DNA from: Dasyornis broadbenti
Lineage: Eukaryota > Chordata > Aves > Passeriformes > Dasyornithidae
NCBI GenBank assembly: GCA_013397935.1
Contig: VZRN01005167.1
Span: forward strand, 124,307 to 188,306
DNA: 64,000 nucleotides
Direction of reading: 5' to 3'
Part shown: piece after piece, positions 14,101 through 25,600 of the stretch
Layout: the number at the start of each line of letters is the position of its first letter
Numbering within the stretch: the first letter of the stretch is position 1
Notes under the pieces: generated by a model
The model's database searches: none
Seen by the model: only the letters and a program-made list of their open reading frames with translations
Told to the model about the DNA's origin: nothing
Made by a program: the position numbers and the translations under genes

Positions 14101-17100
14101 GGACTAAGTTTTACATCAGTGCCATTTTTCTCTCTTCTCCCAAAATCTTGGAAATGATCAGTGATTTTCACTGCTGCCTTAGTGCTCTATGAGCTGCTCC
14201 AGCACAGCCAAAATACCTGGCAGGGACCAGAATTCGTATCAGCTGCTCGCTGTTTCACTTCAAAAGGGTCACCTGGGGTTCTACACAGACGTATTAACAG
14301 GCTTTGTCATGGAGGAGAACAGGAAGGACTCTAGGGTTTTTCAGGCTTCAGGGTGACTTCAGACCCAGTTACCCTGGAGGGGAGACCTTGCTCTCTTTCT
14401 GAGAGCTGATTCAGAATTCAGAATCACATTTCCAAGTCATCAGAATATGAGCGTCAGAGAAGAAAAAAACCGTAATTACTTCTGTTCTCTATACCTAAAC
14501 CTAGAGATAGTCTGGCCTGAAAGTATAAGAGAAATTGTAACTGAAATACTAATTCCTTTCACATGGGATCACAGCAGATATTAAACAAAATTTGGAACAG
14601 AATGGGACCATAAAGGGCTTTAAAACAGTTATCCTTGTCAGACAATGATCCAAACAAAACCACTCTTTTCAATGAAAATAGAACTTCTGCAGATAGATGT
14701 CAATAACCTGGCACTTGGGAAAACCACACAAAGTCTCTCACCCTGCAGACCACCTCCTCAGAAGTGCAGGCAGGGGTGAGGGCAGGCATGTCTGCAGGCT
14801 GTGCTTCTTCATTTCCCCAGGCAAAGGTCTCACCTAAGCAGCATGACCAGTTTAATAGCCTAAGGGTTTTACATGAAAAAACACACTGGAAACATGTAAC
14901 TGAATTTCTCCCAATTGGAATATTCTGGAAAGACAGGTTCAAAATATTTACCTGTTGTAGTTAGAAATAACCACTTGCAGGAATCAAATGATCTGGGCAT
15001 GGTTTATGAATAACAGTTTCTCTAATTGAACAGCTTTACCACATTTTGTTTTCTTCTTGTTATTCATCAGAAACACTGAAAAATCCTTGCCTGTAAGTGT
15101 TGCCAATTTAAGAAATCCCCTCTGCTGACCGGGAAACTTAACTTACGTAACACAGTGACATATGATTTTTTTATAGAGCATTTTTTGAAAAAAATTCTAG
15201 TAGGAAAAACCAAAGCACCAAGGCTTAACAAGTTGAAAAAAAAAAAAAAGATTTGGGCACAAAATTAATATCTGTTTTAAAGCAGATTTTGGGAATGAGG
15301 CACCTAAAGGTTGGATGAGCCCACTTTGTTGTGGCTCACTTATTATCTTTAATTGGCTTGAGTGAGAGTGAAAGCAAATGGAAGAGCATGTTATGTCCTC
15401 CCTAAAAGGTAAACTGAAAAAAATCCACATGCTCCCTTTTGTTGCATTGTCTACACTATTGGGCTTAAATTTTTAGATCCAGAGTGCAGACCTCATCTAT
15501 TCCTATTTAAAAGAGTAACTGCTAGCAAGAGAAGATTGTCATCCACTGCACAGACAACTATTAAAAGAGTCCTAAGGCCCCTAGGCAGCAGATCAACCGA
15601 AAAACCTGCCCTGAATGTCCTTTTGCCCCAAGCCAGCTGATGATGCCTGGCTCACAGTGGGTTGCCTTTTGGCTCTTCTGATACTCTGGTCTACTTCAGC
15701 CCCACTCTTTATCCCTGTCAACTCCTCAGTCCTACACCTCAAGACAGGTTCTTGAACACCAATCTCTACAATTTTACTTAAGCCAATGAAGCTTTAAATG
15801 AAACAGGAGCAGGTCGTCCCTATTTTCAGGAAGGTACCAAAGCATGAGGCTAGAGAGTCACATCGTGTCTTTCTGTGGTCCCAGGACAGGATGTGGCTCC
15901 CTAGCTCACCCATGGGTTTTGGGATGGAAACTGGCACCAGAGGACTGACACGTGATCACTGCCCTGTGGAAGAGGATTTTAAGTATTTCTAGGAGGGGCA
16001 CCTGGGACACAAATAAAAGGAGGTTTCAACATATGTAGGAGGAAAGGCTGAGTTCAAAAGATTTCCTTTTCTCTCTTTAACATTACTGGTTGTCTCAGAC
16101 AACCATCTACTTGGCAACTGAGCTGCTGAGGAGCTTTCTTCTGACAGGTTTTTCTCTGCTCATTGTACAGTGTGCCAATGTATCTAACCCAAACACTGAT
16201 GAATCCTTTGCTCTCCTACTTACAGCTGAGCTTTCTTTACATCCTTTAATTTCTCACCATTTCCTGCTTTTCTCTTCTCATTCCAGCCAGTGTTCTTCAA
16301 GTACAAAGTTCCATGCTTCCTTCTCCCTTTTGCCTGAGCACTGCAATTCAGGAAGCAATTGGGGGAAGACAGGCGCACCAATTCTTTAAAATGAAGGTCA
16401 CCAGAAATGGGAAATGACAAAACAAGACATTTTTCTCTACTCAAACTCCTCCAAGCAGCTGAAGCACTTTTTTTTCTGAAAGGTTGCAAACAGTTGGCTT
16501 TTGATGAAAGCAGTGATAAAAAACCTTCAATAATATTTCAAGTAGGCGCAGAATCTATTTCCCCTCAAGCTTCTTTATTTCAGAAGCAGTTCCTTCTCCA
16601 AAGCATCTCCAGGAAATGACACTTCAGCATGTGTATAGCACTGCAATAAAACAGCAACACACCCAGGAACATTTTTCAAGTTCACAGCAAGGTGAGCAGA
16701 AGATCAAGGTATTAAAAAAGATGACAAAGGTCTAGCAGGGGAGACAGTCAGCTTGCTCTCTTGCTATCTGCTTTGGGGATTCCCAGAGAGCCCAGTGTGG
16801 CTTTTAAAACCTTGACCAGCCTTCTAGAGCCATCCCAGCTGCATCCAGCCAAGGAAATGTGCTTGGGAGTGGAAAATTCTGCTGTTTGTTCCTGGCTTCT
16901 TCTGCCGTGAGACTGCTCCTTGTCAGCTATAAGTAACCGTCCTATCAACAGATATAATCTTGACGTTTAGAAGTTTACCTATTCTCCCAACTTTATCATA
17001 CTTCTCATTTTAGTGAGGGGCCTTGGCTCTGCATGGAAATAAAGGTTTCCACACTTTCTGTAAAAATCTTAGGTAAGTTTAAAAAACATACAGAATACTT

Positions 17101-18776
17101 TTGACTGTAGCATGAACAACAGTGTTGCAGTTTGATTTCTTTGTCTAACTCCTTGTATACAGAACTTTACTATCAGGAGAGTTTATGTTGTACTGTGGGA
17201 GTTTCATCACCCATCAAGGAACTTTCAGTAGGATGTTCTGTGATAAAATGATTTACAGTCCTGACACTGAAAACCGCTTTGTGCTGGTGGCAACTTCACT
17301 CCTCTCCGGGAGGAGAATTGCTGTGAGAATTAACTTGTTTCTGTTCCTGATGTGGTATACCTGGTGTCCCTCACACAGTGCAGTCTCCCTGTTTTTCTGA
17401 GACTGAGCCTGTCCATAGCCAAAGCTCATCTTTCGTTCACAGTGCACATTCTTTACAACTCCTTAATACACCGCCTTCCAGCAGAAGAGGCTGCTCAGAT
17501 CAAACCCCAGGGCTCACCTGGTGCTTCTCATCTGCAAACAGATCATCGTATCCATGATCTTTTCTACCTGCTCTGGCTGCTCTACAAAACACCTGATGAT
17601 CTCACAGACAGACCAACTGCAAGGCAAAGGCATTAGAAGTCTGCATCACAACCCATGACTCTTACCTTCGTGACTAAGTCAGCACCAAGGCAATGTCAGA
17701 CTTTGGACCCTTCTGCACAGTCACTACAGAGATAGCAAAACCAACATAACCTATAAACACACAAACTCTATGAAACACGTGCATCCTTTTGACCTTCTGC
17801 TTGTCAGTGATAATACAATAACAAAGATGGAGGATGGGGGACTTGCTATGCTCAAATATCACAATTTGAGTATTGATGTGCTGAAAGGAGTCATATATAA
17901 TAAGCATAACATTGAGGTCTTCCATCAATCAAATTATGTATTTTCTGTCTCACCTTATACAATTACCAGGTGTCAGAAAATAACTTTTCCTATTAACGAA
18001 AAGGGGTTTTTTGCCCATGGACTGCTGAACTGTATTTTAAAACATTAATCTCTGAATAAATAAGCAGAGCTTTTAGTCTGATAAAGATATGGATACAAAA
18101 TGTTAGCACTTAGAAATACCAAGAAAAAGGCAACCTTTCAACCTTATATATCAGCCTGACTCTCTCTTTCTTTCTACTCTCTCCCAGGAAAAAACCTCCC
18201 ATTAATTCAAAAGAAAATTTCATCAGATTAGGCCGTGTGGTTTGACCCTTACTACTTTTGACATTAAAAATAATTGAATCCATTGTTGCAGCAAATAAGA
18301 GCCTAATAAAATACTTATACTAGTAGTTATTTTTTGATAATTACTGATGTTCTATGCAGGTGGGAAAGCTTGGGTGCATGCCTGTAGGACACTAAAGGGA
18401 ATGTTTTTTCTTCCAAGTGTCACATTTATCAGTGCACTAGAAGAAAATAAGCCTGTGTTATGAAGTTTCACGCTGGCTCTCATTATGCCATCACACAAGC
18501 TTGTCCTTTGATTTATTATGAAGTTTAAACATATTTTCTCTGTGAGATCAGAGGTATTAGATGAGAGGTCATGGAAATGCTGGCAGAAAAATGCTAGTTT
18601 TCCATGTGTCAAATCTTTTGTACTACACAGTGAAGGTTTAACCAATGCTTCTTAATTGCTGGGGGTCTTGTAGGATGCTGGTGGATTCCTGTTCCCCAGA
18701 GTTGAGGATGATGGAAACTGTGGGGTCCCAGCTCTCGCACAGTCCAGAAGTAAATCTCTATCCCTGCCTTCTACAG

Positions 18777-18931
18777 GGTGCTCGGCAAATTTGACATCCT
18801 TGTCAATTTTGCTGCAGTTAGTAGCAGGGGAGCTGATAGGAATACCAATTTTGCAGAGCAGCTGCAAGATACTGTTAATTTACTAGAAATGAATTTTTTT
18901 CTGGAAAAAAAAAAAGATTTTAGATTCAACT
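18777..18931 (+). pseudogene. Possible short-chain dehydrogenase/reductase-like exon remnant
   Basis: A plus-strand reading frame encodes RVLGKFDILVNFAAVSSRG and, a little further on, LLEMNFFLE. Short-chain dehydrogenases carry a pattern of this form: (F/Y)GxIDILVNNAGxSxRG near the end of beta-strand 4, then (L/M)xxNxxG about 25 residues later. The segment is preceded by a pyrimidine-rich run ending in ttctacag, which would make a credible splice acceptor, and by an in-frame stop just upstream. The key NNAG motif reads NFAA, no clear donor follows, the frame runs into an A-rich tract and stops soon after, and I saw no other dehydrogenase segments nearby. It is best seen as a decayed exon or retrocopy fragment in the PHACTR1 intron, antisense to that gene. 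A chance match remains possible. Confidence 0.3.
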
Positions 18932-20686
18932 GAGATCAAACCCAGTACTGAGACTGACAAATACTCCTGGAGACCTAGCTTTTAAATTAGTTTTTTAGAC
19001 ACTGAACTCTCTCTTACTAGGGGAGAAGATATGCTGGCATGTCTGGTAAAACCTCCTATTCCTCTGAGAAAATACATGTTTTCAGTCTGGTTTTAATTAC
19101 TGTGTACTTTCCAAATATTTTGGTAATGGGGCAAATCTAAGCAACACTTCTTGTACTGCTCAGAGCAGACTATGGAGCCATATTCAATCCAGCTTCAAAC
19201 TAGTCAGTCTAACCACAGCAATATGAAGGTCAGCCTCACCTCCTGGAGCTGGAGAAACCATAAAAACCAACAGCAGGCAGGCTTTGGCATCTCTAGAACA
19301 GCCGCGATTATTCTCCTAGTTGTAACCAACTAAGCCAGCGTGCTGAAACTAGATTCCAAGTAGTTGTCACCACGGTGACCACATTATCCCTAAGAGCTAC
19401 ATGGTTTTCATGGAAATCCTGCTACACTACACTGTGGTTATGACCGATACAGGACATGAAAGACAAGCCTTTTGTTTTGCAGAAAAATGTCATTTTTGGT
19501 GACAATAGCTTCTCAGCTGTCAAGTCAAAAAATATGATCATCACTCAGAGTAATAGAGCCATCTATTCCAGTTCATTAGTTTTTGGCTGACGAATCAGAA
19601 AGCAGCCTAAACAGCACACAGTAAAGAACTCCTTCAGGTACAAACCATGAAAACTCTTATTCTGCATTTAACCTCATGCAAGAATTTGTACTTTAGTTAA
19701 ATGAGACTTCTTGCCCAATCGTGGGCCATTTTCAGGAGTACAGGATTTGGGGTGCCACAGGCACACCCAAGTCCTGCCTGAAAGCTTCCATGGTGAAACA
19801 CACAGGGCAGAAAGCAACTGGGCTGTAACTCAAGCCTCTTGCAACATTTGAAGGAACAAGATACTGCTTTCTTTCTAGTTCTAGTGCGAACAATAGGAAA
19901 TCAGGAGAAACTTCATGTTTTCTCACAGACAATCCAGGCTAAAGACTTGCAGAACCACATGTAGTAATTATCGGCCATCATGAAAGAACAAAGAAGCGCT
20001 ATCTTCTGAACAGAGCACAAAGCTTTCACCACATGCATCAGTGCCTGGATCTGGGATTCTTGCTCAGACCAATTTACAATATAAACCCACATTTTTACTG
20101 TTTTCCATCTTTTTTAACTAAAAAGGGTCTTGAACTAGGAATGTGAGAAAGTGATAGCAGAAGGAGGGGTGTGGCAGGAACTGAGATTCGGTTTTCTCAA
20201 AAAAACAAGTGACACATCATTCCTGCCCAAAGGAACAAATAATTTCTGGTTATGCAAGTTACTCGACACAATGTCAGCTTCTTTGTCATGTATTTTTCTC
20301 TCTCCTCTATTAGCACTCACAGGAGCTTAAATGTGGCTAAATCGACCACTAGCATTATCTTTTCATAGTGCTTTTTCCTTTATTCATAATCTGCTGAATC
20401 AATATTCAAAGATTTCTTCTGGGTTACCCTCTAGCTCTCGTAGCAGAACCTGAAAACACAGCTTTGGTGAGCTGCTGTTGTAATTGTAGAGCACCCAATG
20501 TTTCTTTGGGCTTTTTTAAAGAAAAAGTTGGTAACAAAGTTAAGATCTCCTCTTAGAATCTGATTAATCTCTCCAAGCCAAGCTTCAACAGTTGAAATAC
20601 ACATAAACTGAGCCTGTAATATAAATTTTCAGCCTTGATGAGCACAAAGTTCCAGACTAATAAACCGACCCCAACGCAACTGTTAC

Positions 20687-20851
20687 CTGCTGAAGTGTGC
20701 TTAAATTTTTCACTCTTCTTCTTCCTCCATTTCCATGGCTTAAAGAGTCTCCCAAGAGTGGCAAATTTGCTTCTTCTTCTGATTGGAGGCGTGTGAGTCC
20801 CAGGTACTAGAGAATCTGAACGCATTGCAGCCAGTCTTTCCACCTCTTCAG
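20687..20851 (-). CDS. PHACTR1: PHACTR1 internal coding exon (basic segment before the first RPEL motif)
   Basis: A 165-nt exon of phosphatase and actin regulator 1, a protein that binds G-actin through RPEL motifs and protein phosphatase 1 through its C-terminus. The translation runs from AEEVERLAAMRSDSLVPGTH through TPPIRRRSKFATLGRLFKPW to KWRKKKSEKFKHTSA. This matches my memory of vertebrate PHACTR1, with only conservative-looking changes; the AAMRSDSLVPGTHTPPIRRR part separates it from PHACTR2, 3 and 4. On the minus strand a pyrimidine-rich tract ending in attacag precedes 20851, and a gcag|gtaaca donor follows 20687. Both ends are phase 1, so the exon is symmetric (55 codons) and could be skipped without a frameshift. 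In the family, this basic stretch is next to RPEL-N and belongs to the nuclear-import signal region that actin competes for. The RPEL-N exon itself was not found to the left and presumably lies before position 1. Confidence 0.92.
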
Positions 20852-21249
20852 CTGTAATTTCAGCAAGAAAAAGAGAAAAAACCAAGGAAGGTGGGAAGTG
20901 AAACAAATGCTTTAATATGTTATCAGAGAACCACACATATGGCCAACATTTTCCATGGACACAGAGAACAGTAACAAATGGAAAAAACTGTAGTCTTTGT
21001 TATTTTAACATTATTTTATTTTCTTTCAGTGAAATTGTTAATCTACTGTAAAGAACAGTAGTAACAATAAGATTCAACAGGAATATGGATTATTATGTTA
21101 TAAAAGTTATCATCTTTAACAAATTGTTCTACATTGCTCTAGACAGCTGGCAGTTTAGCCATCAGCCATTCCTGGGGAAGTGTGACAGAGACTGGGGAAC
21201 AGAAAGCTCAAAATAAAGGATGCAATGTAATTTAAAAGAAATATTACAA

Positions 21250-21296
21250 GGTGGTTTGTTGGGGTTTTTTTTTTTTTTGTTTGTTTGTTTTTTTAC
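21250..21296. repeat. T-rich low-complexity tract
   Basis: ggtggtttgttggggttt is followed by a long T run and gtttgtttg units. It lies just right of the PHACTR1 exon, on the acceptor side in intron. Confidence 0.85.
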
Positions 21297-21453
21297 CTCT
21301 GGAAAGAGACATTTCCTTCAACTAGTATTTATTAAGAACAAGGGCCCTGATAAATAATGACCCTTTGGTACCATTACCGTGGCCAGTAAAACCGCTTGGG
21401 GTACAAAAAGGGGCTACATTAGGAACTTCTCAGTGAGAGAGAGGGTGTTAAAA

Positions 21454-21925
21454 AATCATATAATCAGAATTGTTCAGGATGAAAAAGATCTCTAAGATTG
21501 GGTCCAGCTGTTTACCCAGCACTGCCAAGCCCACCACTAAACCACATTCCCAAGCGCTACATCTACACATCTTCTAAATCCTTCCAAAGAGGGTGACTGC
21601 ACCACTTCCCAGGCAGCCAGTTCCAAGGCTTTACAACGCTTTCCATGAATTAATTTGTCCTAATATGCAATCTAAAAGCTCCCTTTGTTGCCACTTGAGG
21701 CCATTTCCTCTAGTCCTGCCACTGACTCCTAGGGAAAAGAACCCAACCCCGACCTGGCTACACCCTCCTCCTTTTAGATAGCTCTAGAGAGCAGTAAGGT
21801 TCCCCCAAGTCTCCTTTTCTCCAGGCTGCCTCACGTACTCATGGTAAGACCTGTGCTCCAGAACCTTTACCAGCCGTTCTCCAGCACCTGAGTGTCTTTC
21901 TTGCAGTGAGGGGCCCAAGCCTAGT
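21454..21925 (-). mobile_element. CR1 LINE 3' fragment
   Basis: This is a 5'-truncated chicken-repeat-1 copy lying in reverse orientation. Recognisable consensus pieces in order on + are aatcatataatcagaattgt (the inverted 3' terminal ATTCTATGATTC-type repeat), aaaaagatctctaagattgg, cactaaaccacattcccaag, ttgaggccatttcctctagt, ctccttttctccaggctgcc, and tgtctttcttgcagtgaggg followed by gcccaa. It is moderately diverged and carries no intact reverse-transcriptase frame. Confidence 0.93.
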
Positions 21926-22126
21926 CCCATTTTTCTGCCCACTCACTGCCCTCCAATTCTTATGCTTACTGTTAACATTTAAACTTTTAAATTTGGATTT
22001 TAATACAGTCCATACTTAGGGCTGAATTCCCTTAAAGGGGATGGAGGTTTTCACCGAGCTTCTGTTCTTAAGATTTCAGTTTCCTGCAACCTTTACCCTG
22101 TAATACATCATGATAGTCTCAATATG

Positions 22127-22142
22127 AAAAAAAAAAAAAAAA
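22127..22142 (+). repeat. Poly(A) run
   Basis: Sixteen consecutive A about 200 bp beyond the CR1 fragment. No coding body is recognised upstream. Confidence 0.85.
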
Positions 22143-22489
22143 GTCTGAAGAATTTAAATTATCTCTCCTACCTGATGAGAACAAGAGAAGTCTGGGAATG
22201 GTCACTTGGCACAGTTACACTGCATGGTCCCCCCACCTCACATTTGCAAGGAAAAATTTATGCTGATGGTTTTGGGAAATAACATCGTTGTGATTAGAGG
22301 AACAGAGAGAGGAAAGCCCAGACCACAAAGAAAACACCAACAGGGGGAAGGTACCAGCAGTCCACAAGAGAGGTTGTCTCTGTGCCACAGCTGCCAGGGA
22401 TGCAAGAGAGTCTCCCTGCTCTGGCCTGAAACATGAAGATCTCTCTCTAAAAAAAGCATCTGTGTAGTTGAGTCAGCATACAGGAGGGG

Positions 22490-22637
22490 GTTTCGTGTGT
22501 GGTTTGTTGTTTGGGTTTTTTTTTTTTTGTTGTTGTTTTTGGTTTGTTTGTTTGGGTTTGGTTTTTTTCTGTTTTTTGGTTTTTGTTTCTTTTTTAAGTT
22601 GTTGTTGGTGTTTGGTTTTTTTTTGCTTTTTTTAAGG
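22490..22637. repeat. T/G-rich low-complexity tract
   Basis: A 148-bp run is made almost only of T and G, with gtttgtttg and ttgttgttg units and long T runs. The minus-strand Lys/Asn-rich open frame over it is an artefact of composition. Confidence 0.9.
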
Positions 22638-25600
22638 GATACCATTTCCCAGGCTTGTGTTCTAATGTGATACTGCCACTAACACAGATTGAAATGGTTT
22701 GCAGACAGACTGTCACCTCTGCTGCTCTGAAGACAACAGCCCAGTGTTTCTATTCATCTCTAGCATATAAACTATTAACCTCAGGCATGAGCATGGGCTC
22801 AGGAACCTCAGCAAGAACACTGCTTTGAAGGGATGAGCACACCCACTCCACACTGACAGAATTACCAGAGATTTTGGCTGGCAAATTCTTATGTATCTCA
22901 ATGGAAATTTTTTCAAGGCTTTAAGTGAGCCAAATTTAGGTTGGTTTTCATGGGAACAGCCAGAGATGCATTTCTAACACAAAGGAGGTTTCATTATCAG
23001 AACTCCAGCTGAACTACTATTTGAGTCCCTCAGGTGTTTGCAAGAAGGTTGGTTATTTTGTTATTGCTGTTTTGTTTGTTTTGAACACTAACAGCAACAC
23101 AATCCTTTTCTCCTGTAAAATACCAATCCCAGATACAGCTGCCTGTAACTTTCCAAAGAAGAAAAAGCTCGCCAGCAAGACAGAGTAAGCCCAGCTGTTT
23201 CAGTGGAAATGGTTAAAAACTGCAATTCTTTGGGGTAATGGAGAGAAAGACAGACATTTCTGAGAACATCTCTTTTTAATTTAAAGCAGAGGGAATGAAA
23301 GATAATCCAGCCAAAGCGTTTCATTCTGTTCCAGCTCTTTGTGCCTGACTGCCTGGAGAAATATCTTCTTATCCAAAGAACCCATTACAAGGCTCTGTCC
23401 TGTACAGGGGCTGGGACATGCTGTATCAAGGCTGGGAATTGCCTGGTTATGCTGAATAAACCATAAGGGTAAAAAGAAGAGGAAATCAAAAATTTCCTTA
23501 TACTGATTTCACTGGAACCTGCTGGGCCTTGAAGACCAGCACAGGGTACAGACCATCACCCTCTGTATGCAGACCCAAAGGGACCATGCCTTTTCCCCTT
23601 CCCCCATTTTTAAGATGCCTCTAGTTCAAGCATGTTAAGATGCACTGCCGTGATTTTTTAGAGGTGCTGCTAGAAGTAATGGGCTGGAATTGGGTTTGCT
23701 GCCTTATTTGGGGGATACAGGAAGCGGCCCATTGAGCAAACTGCGAATGACACACTACTGCTGCTGCTGAATTAGGCTTCCTGCTAATAAACCTACATCT
23801 GAAACATAGTGAAATTCCTCTTGCTGCTCACCTTCTCTCCTTTTCCCCATCACTGAGCCAAGATCTCTGCTACCCAAGTGCCTTAGTTACTAAATCTCAG
23901 AGCTGCAACAACTTCTCTTTGATAGCTGGTCCTAAGTGGTATTGCTGAGGCCATTCCCTGGAGAACTGACACCCCTTAAAGACACTCTCCTCTCACAACA
24001 TACACAAACCTCTATCCCCCACCATCTGCGCTCTCACTGCCCCTGGGGAAGCTTTTCCCACTCAGGGTAAATGAGTATGGATTTACAGTCAGGCAAAACT
24101 AACACTGGAGTCAAAAAGAATTTACCCAAAGGGTGGGTTCATTGAAAGCCAAACACGGTGCCAAAATAATTTCCATATTTTGACTGCTCTTCCCTGCATG
24201 TCAGCAGTCTCACACATGAATCTGTGACCTCAGAGTCCTGCAGTGCCCGGCATCAGTCATGAATGTGGCCCTTCTCCTTCATCCTCTCCAAATGTACACA
24301 GCTCCAAGCTAATGTGAGTTAACAGATCTTTTTCCTTCTCATTCGTATTTCTCAAAAGGACGTGATTTTTTTTTCATGAGAAATGCTCTCAAGAGCACTG
24401 CTAATTCAAAGCATAATAATCACTGGCTAGGAATAAACCACATTAGCATAAAGCCATGACAGTTTTAATACAGCAAGAATAAAAGCAGACCATGATGCAA
24501 GAAGTAAATGCCAGAATTCTGCGCTCTTCTCTGCTGCTGCATCTTTTGCTCAAGTTGGCCGGATTTCTCTGCCTTTTTGGCTCATAATTACTATTGACTA
24601 GCTGTGGGCTGCGACACCCACTGCTGACAGCAGGCTCCGTAGGCTGATTTCACACCTTTGCTGTTCCCAAAAAAGCTGGTACTTGCAGGAATGGAAAGTA
24701 ACCCAGACCTTGCACTCTTTTTCTATTTTTTTTTGCCTTCAAAGAGGAAAGCAGTCCCAGCAGTCCCAGCCTGATCAGTCTGCTGAACTGTGAGAAGGAA
24801 CTGCCGTGTGCATTAGTACCTGTAGTCACACTGCTGAGATCTCATCTTGATGCTGGTGCCACAAATGTGATGTTTACGGGTCACAGTTGCTGCTGATACT
24901 CAGTGCTTTTGGGAACTTGTTCTGATTTTTTTCCAGGATCTGAGAGATCTTTCTGAGACACAAAAAAATATTGTGACCTGCACTTAGGGCAAGAGGGTAA
25001 TGCACTTCCCTCCCACTTTCTTCTGTCCAAGCTGTCATTCCAGACTAGCAACGGGGAAAGTAAACCTGGGAGTTTTCCATAGGTTGTTTGGCTGTGAGAC
25101 ACATTTTACTGTAGTTCTTAACACTCCATGTAGACTTTATATAGGGCTTAAGTAAGCCTTGGGGTTTTAATGAAAAAAAAACCACCACAAACTGAAGTAC
25201 TTTGCATCCAAGTAATACAAAAGAAATTTTACAAACATGTTTGAAATATACTAGAAAGGAAAAAAGAGGCCAGGCCATCTTGGACCTGTTCTATATGTTC
25301 TTATGATTTCACCATATCTTTCAGTAGGGTGTTCATATCCAGACAGTTCAGTAAGAGTTAACCTACTCTTTGGATTTGAGAAGCACAGCAGGCAGATCAA
25401 AGGCCCTCCCAAAGATAATATAACTTATAAAGGTTTCCTGGAGAATGACAGCCAGTTTTGTCATTCCCACCACTACCTGGGAATCACTTAATCTATTAAT
25501 GTTGCTGATACATAATACCATAATACCCAGCTTCCATTTTAGGAAAAAAACCACTGCATTTGGGTATAATCAGCAATATCATTGCTGATGGCTGAAGCCC

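Larger units (their letters stand above)
1..20686 (-). other. PHACTR1 intron (downstream of the 20.7 kb exon)
   Basis: Intronic sequence inferred from the donor at 20686. Apart from the dehydrogenase-like remnant near 18.8 kb and simple repeats, I see no recognisable gene, RNA gene or intact mobile element. I looked for the next PHACTR1 exon (MRQSREELIKRGVLKEI in known proteins) by eye on the minus strand and did not find it. The open frames at 9967-10269 and 10432-10638 on + match no family I know. Confidence 0.75.

Noticed and set aside
22238..22645. 135-codon Lys/Asn-rich minus frame
   Set aside because: Produced by the T/G-rich low-complexity tract and not by a gene.
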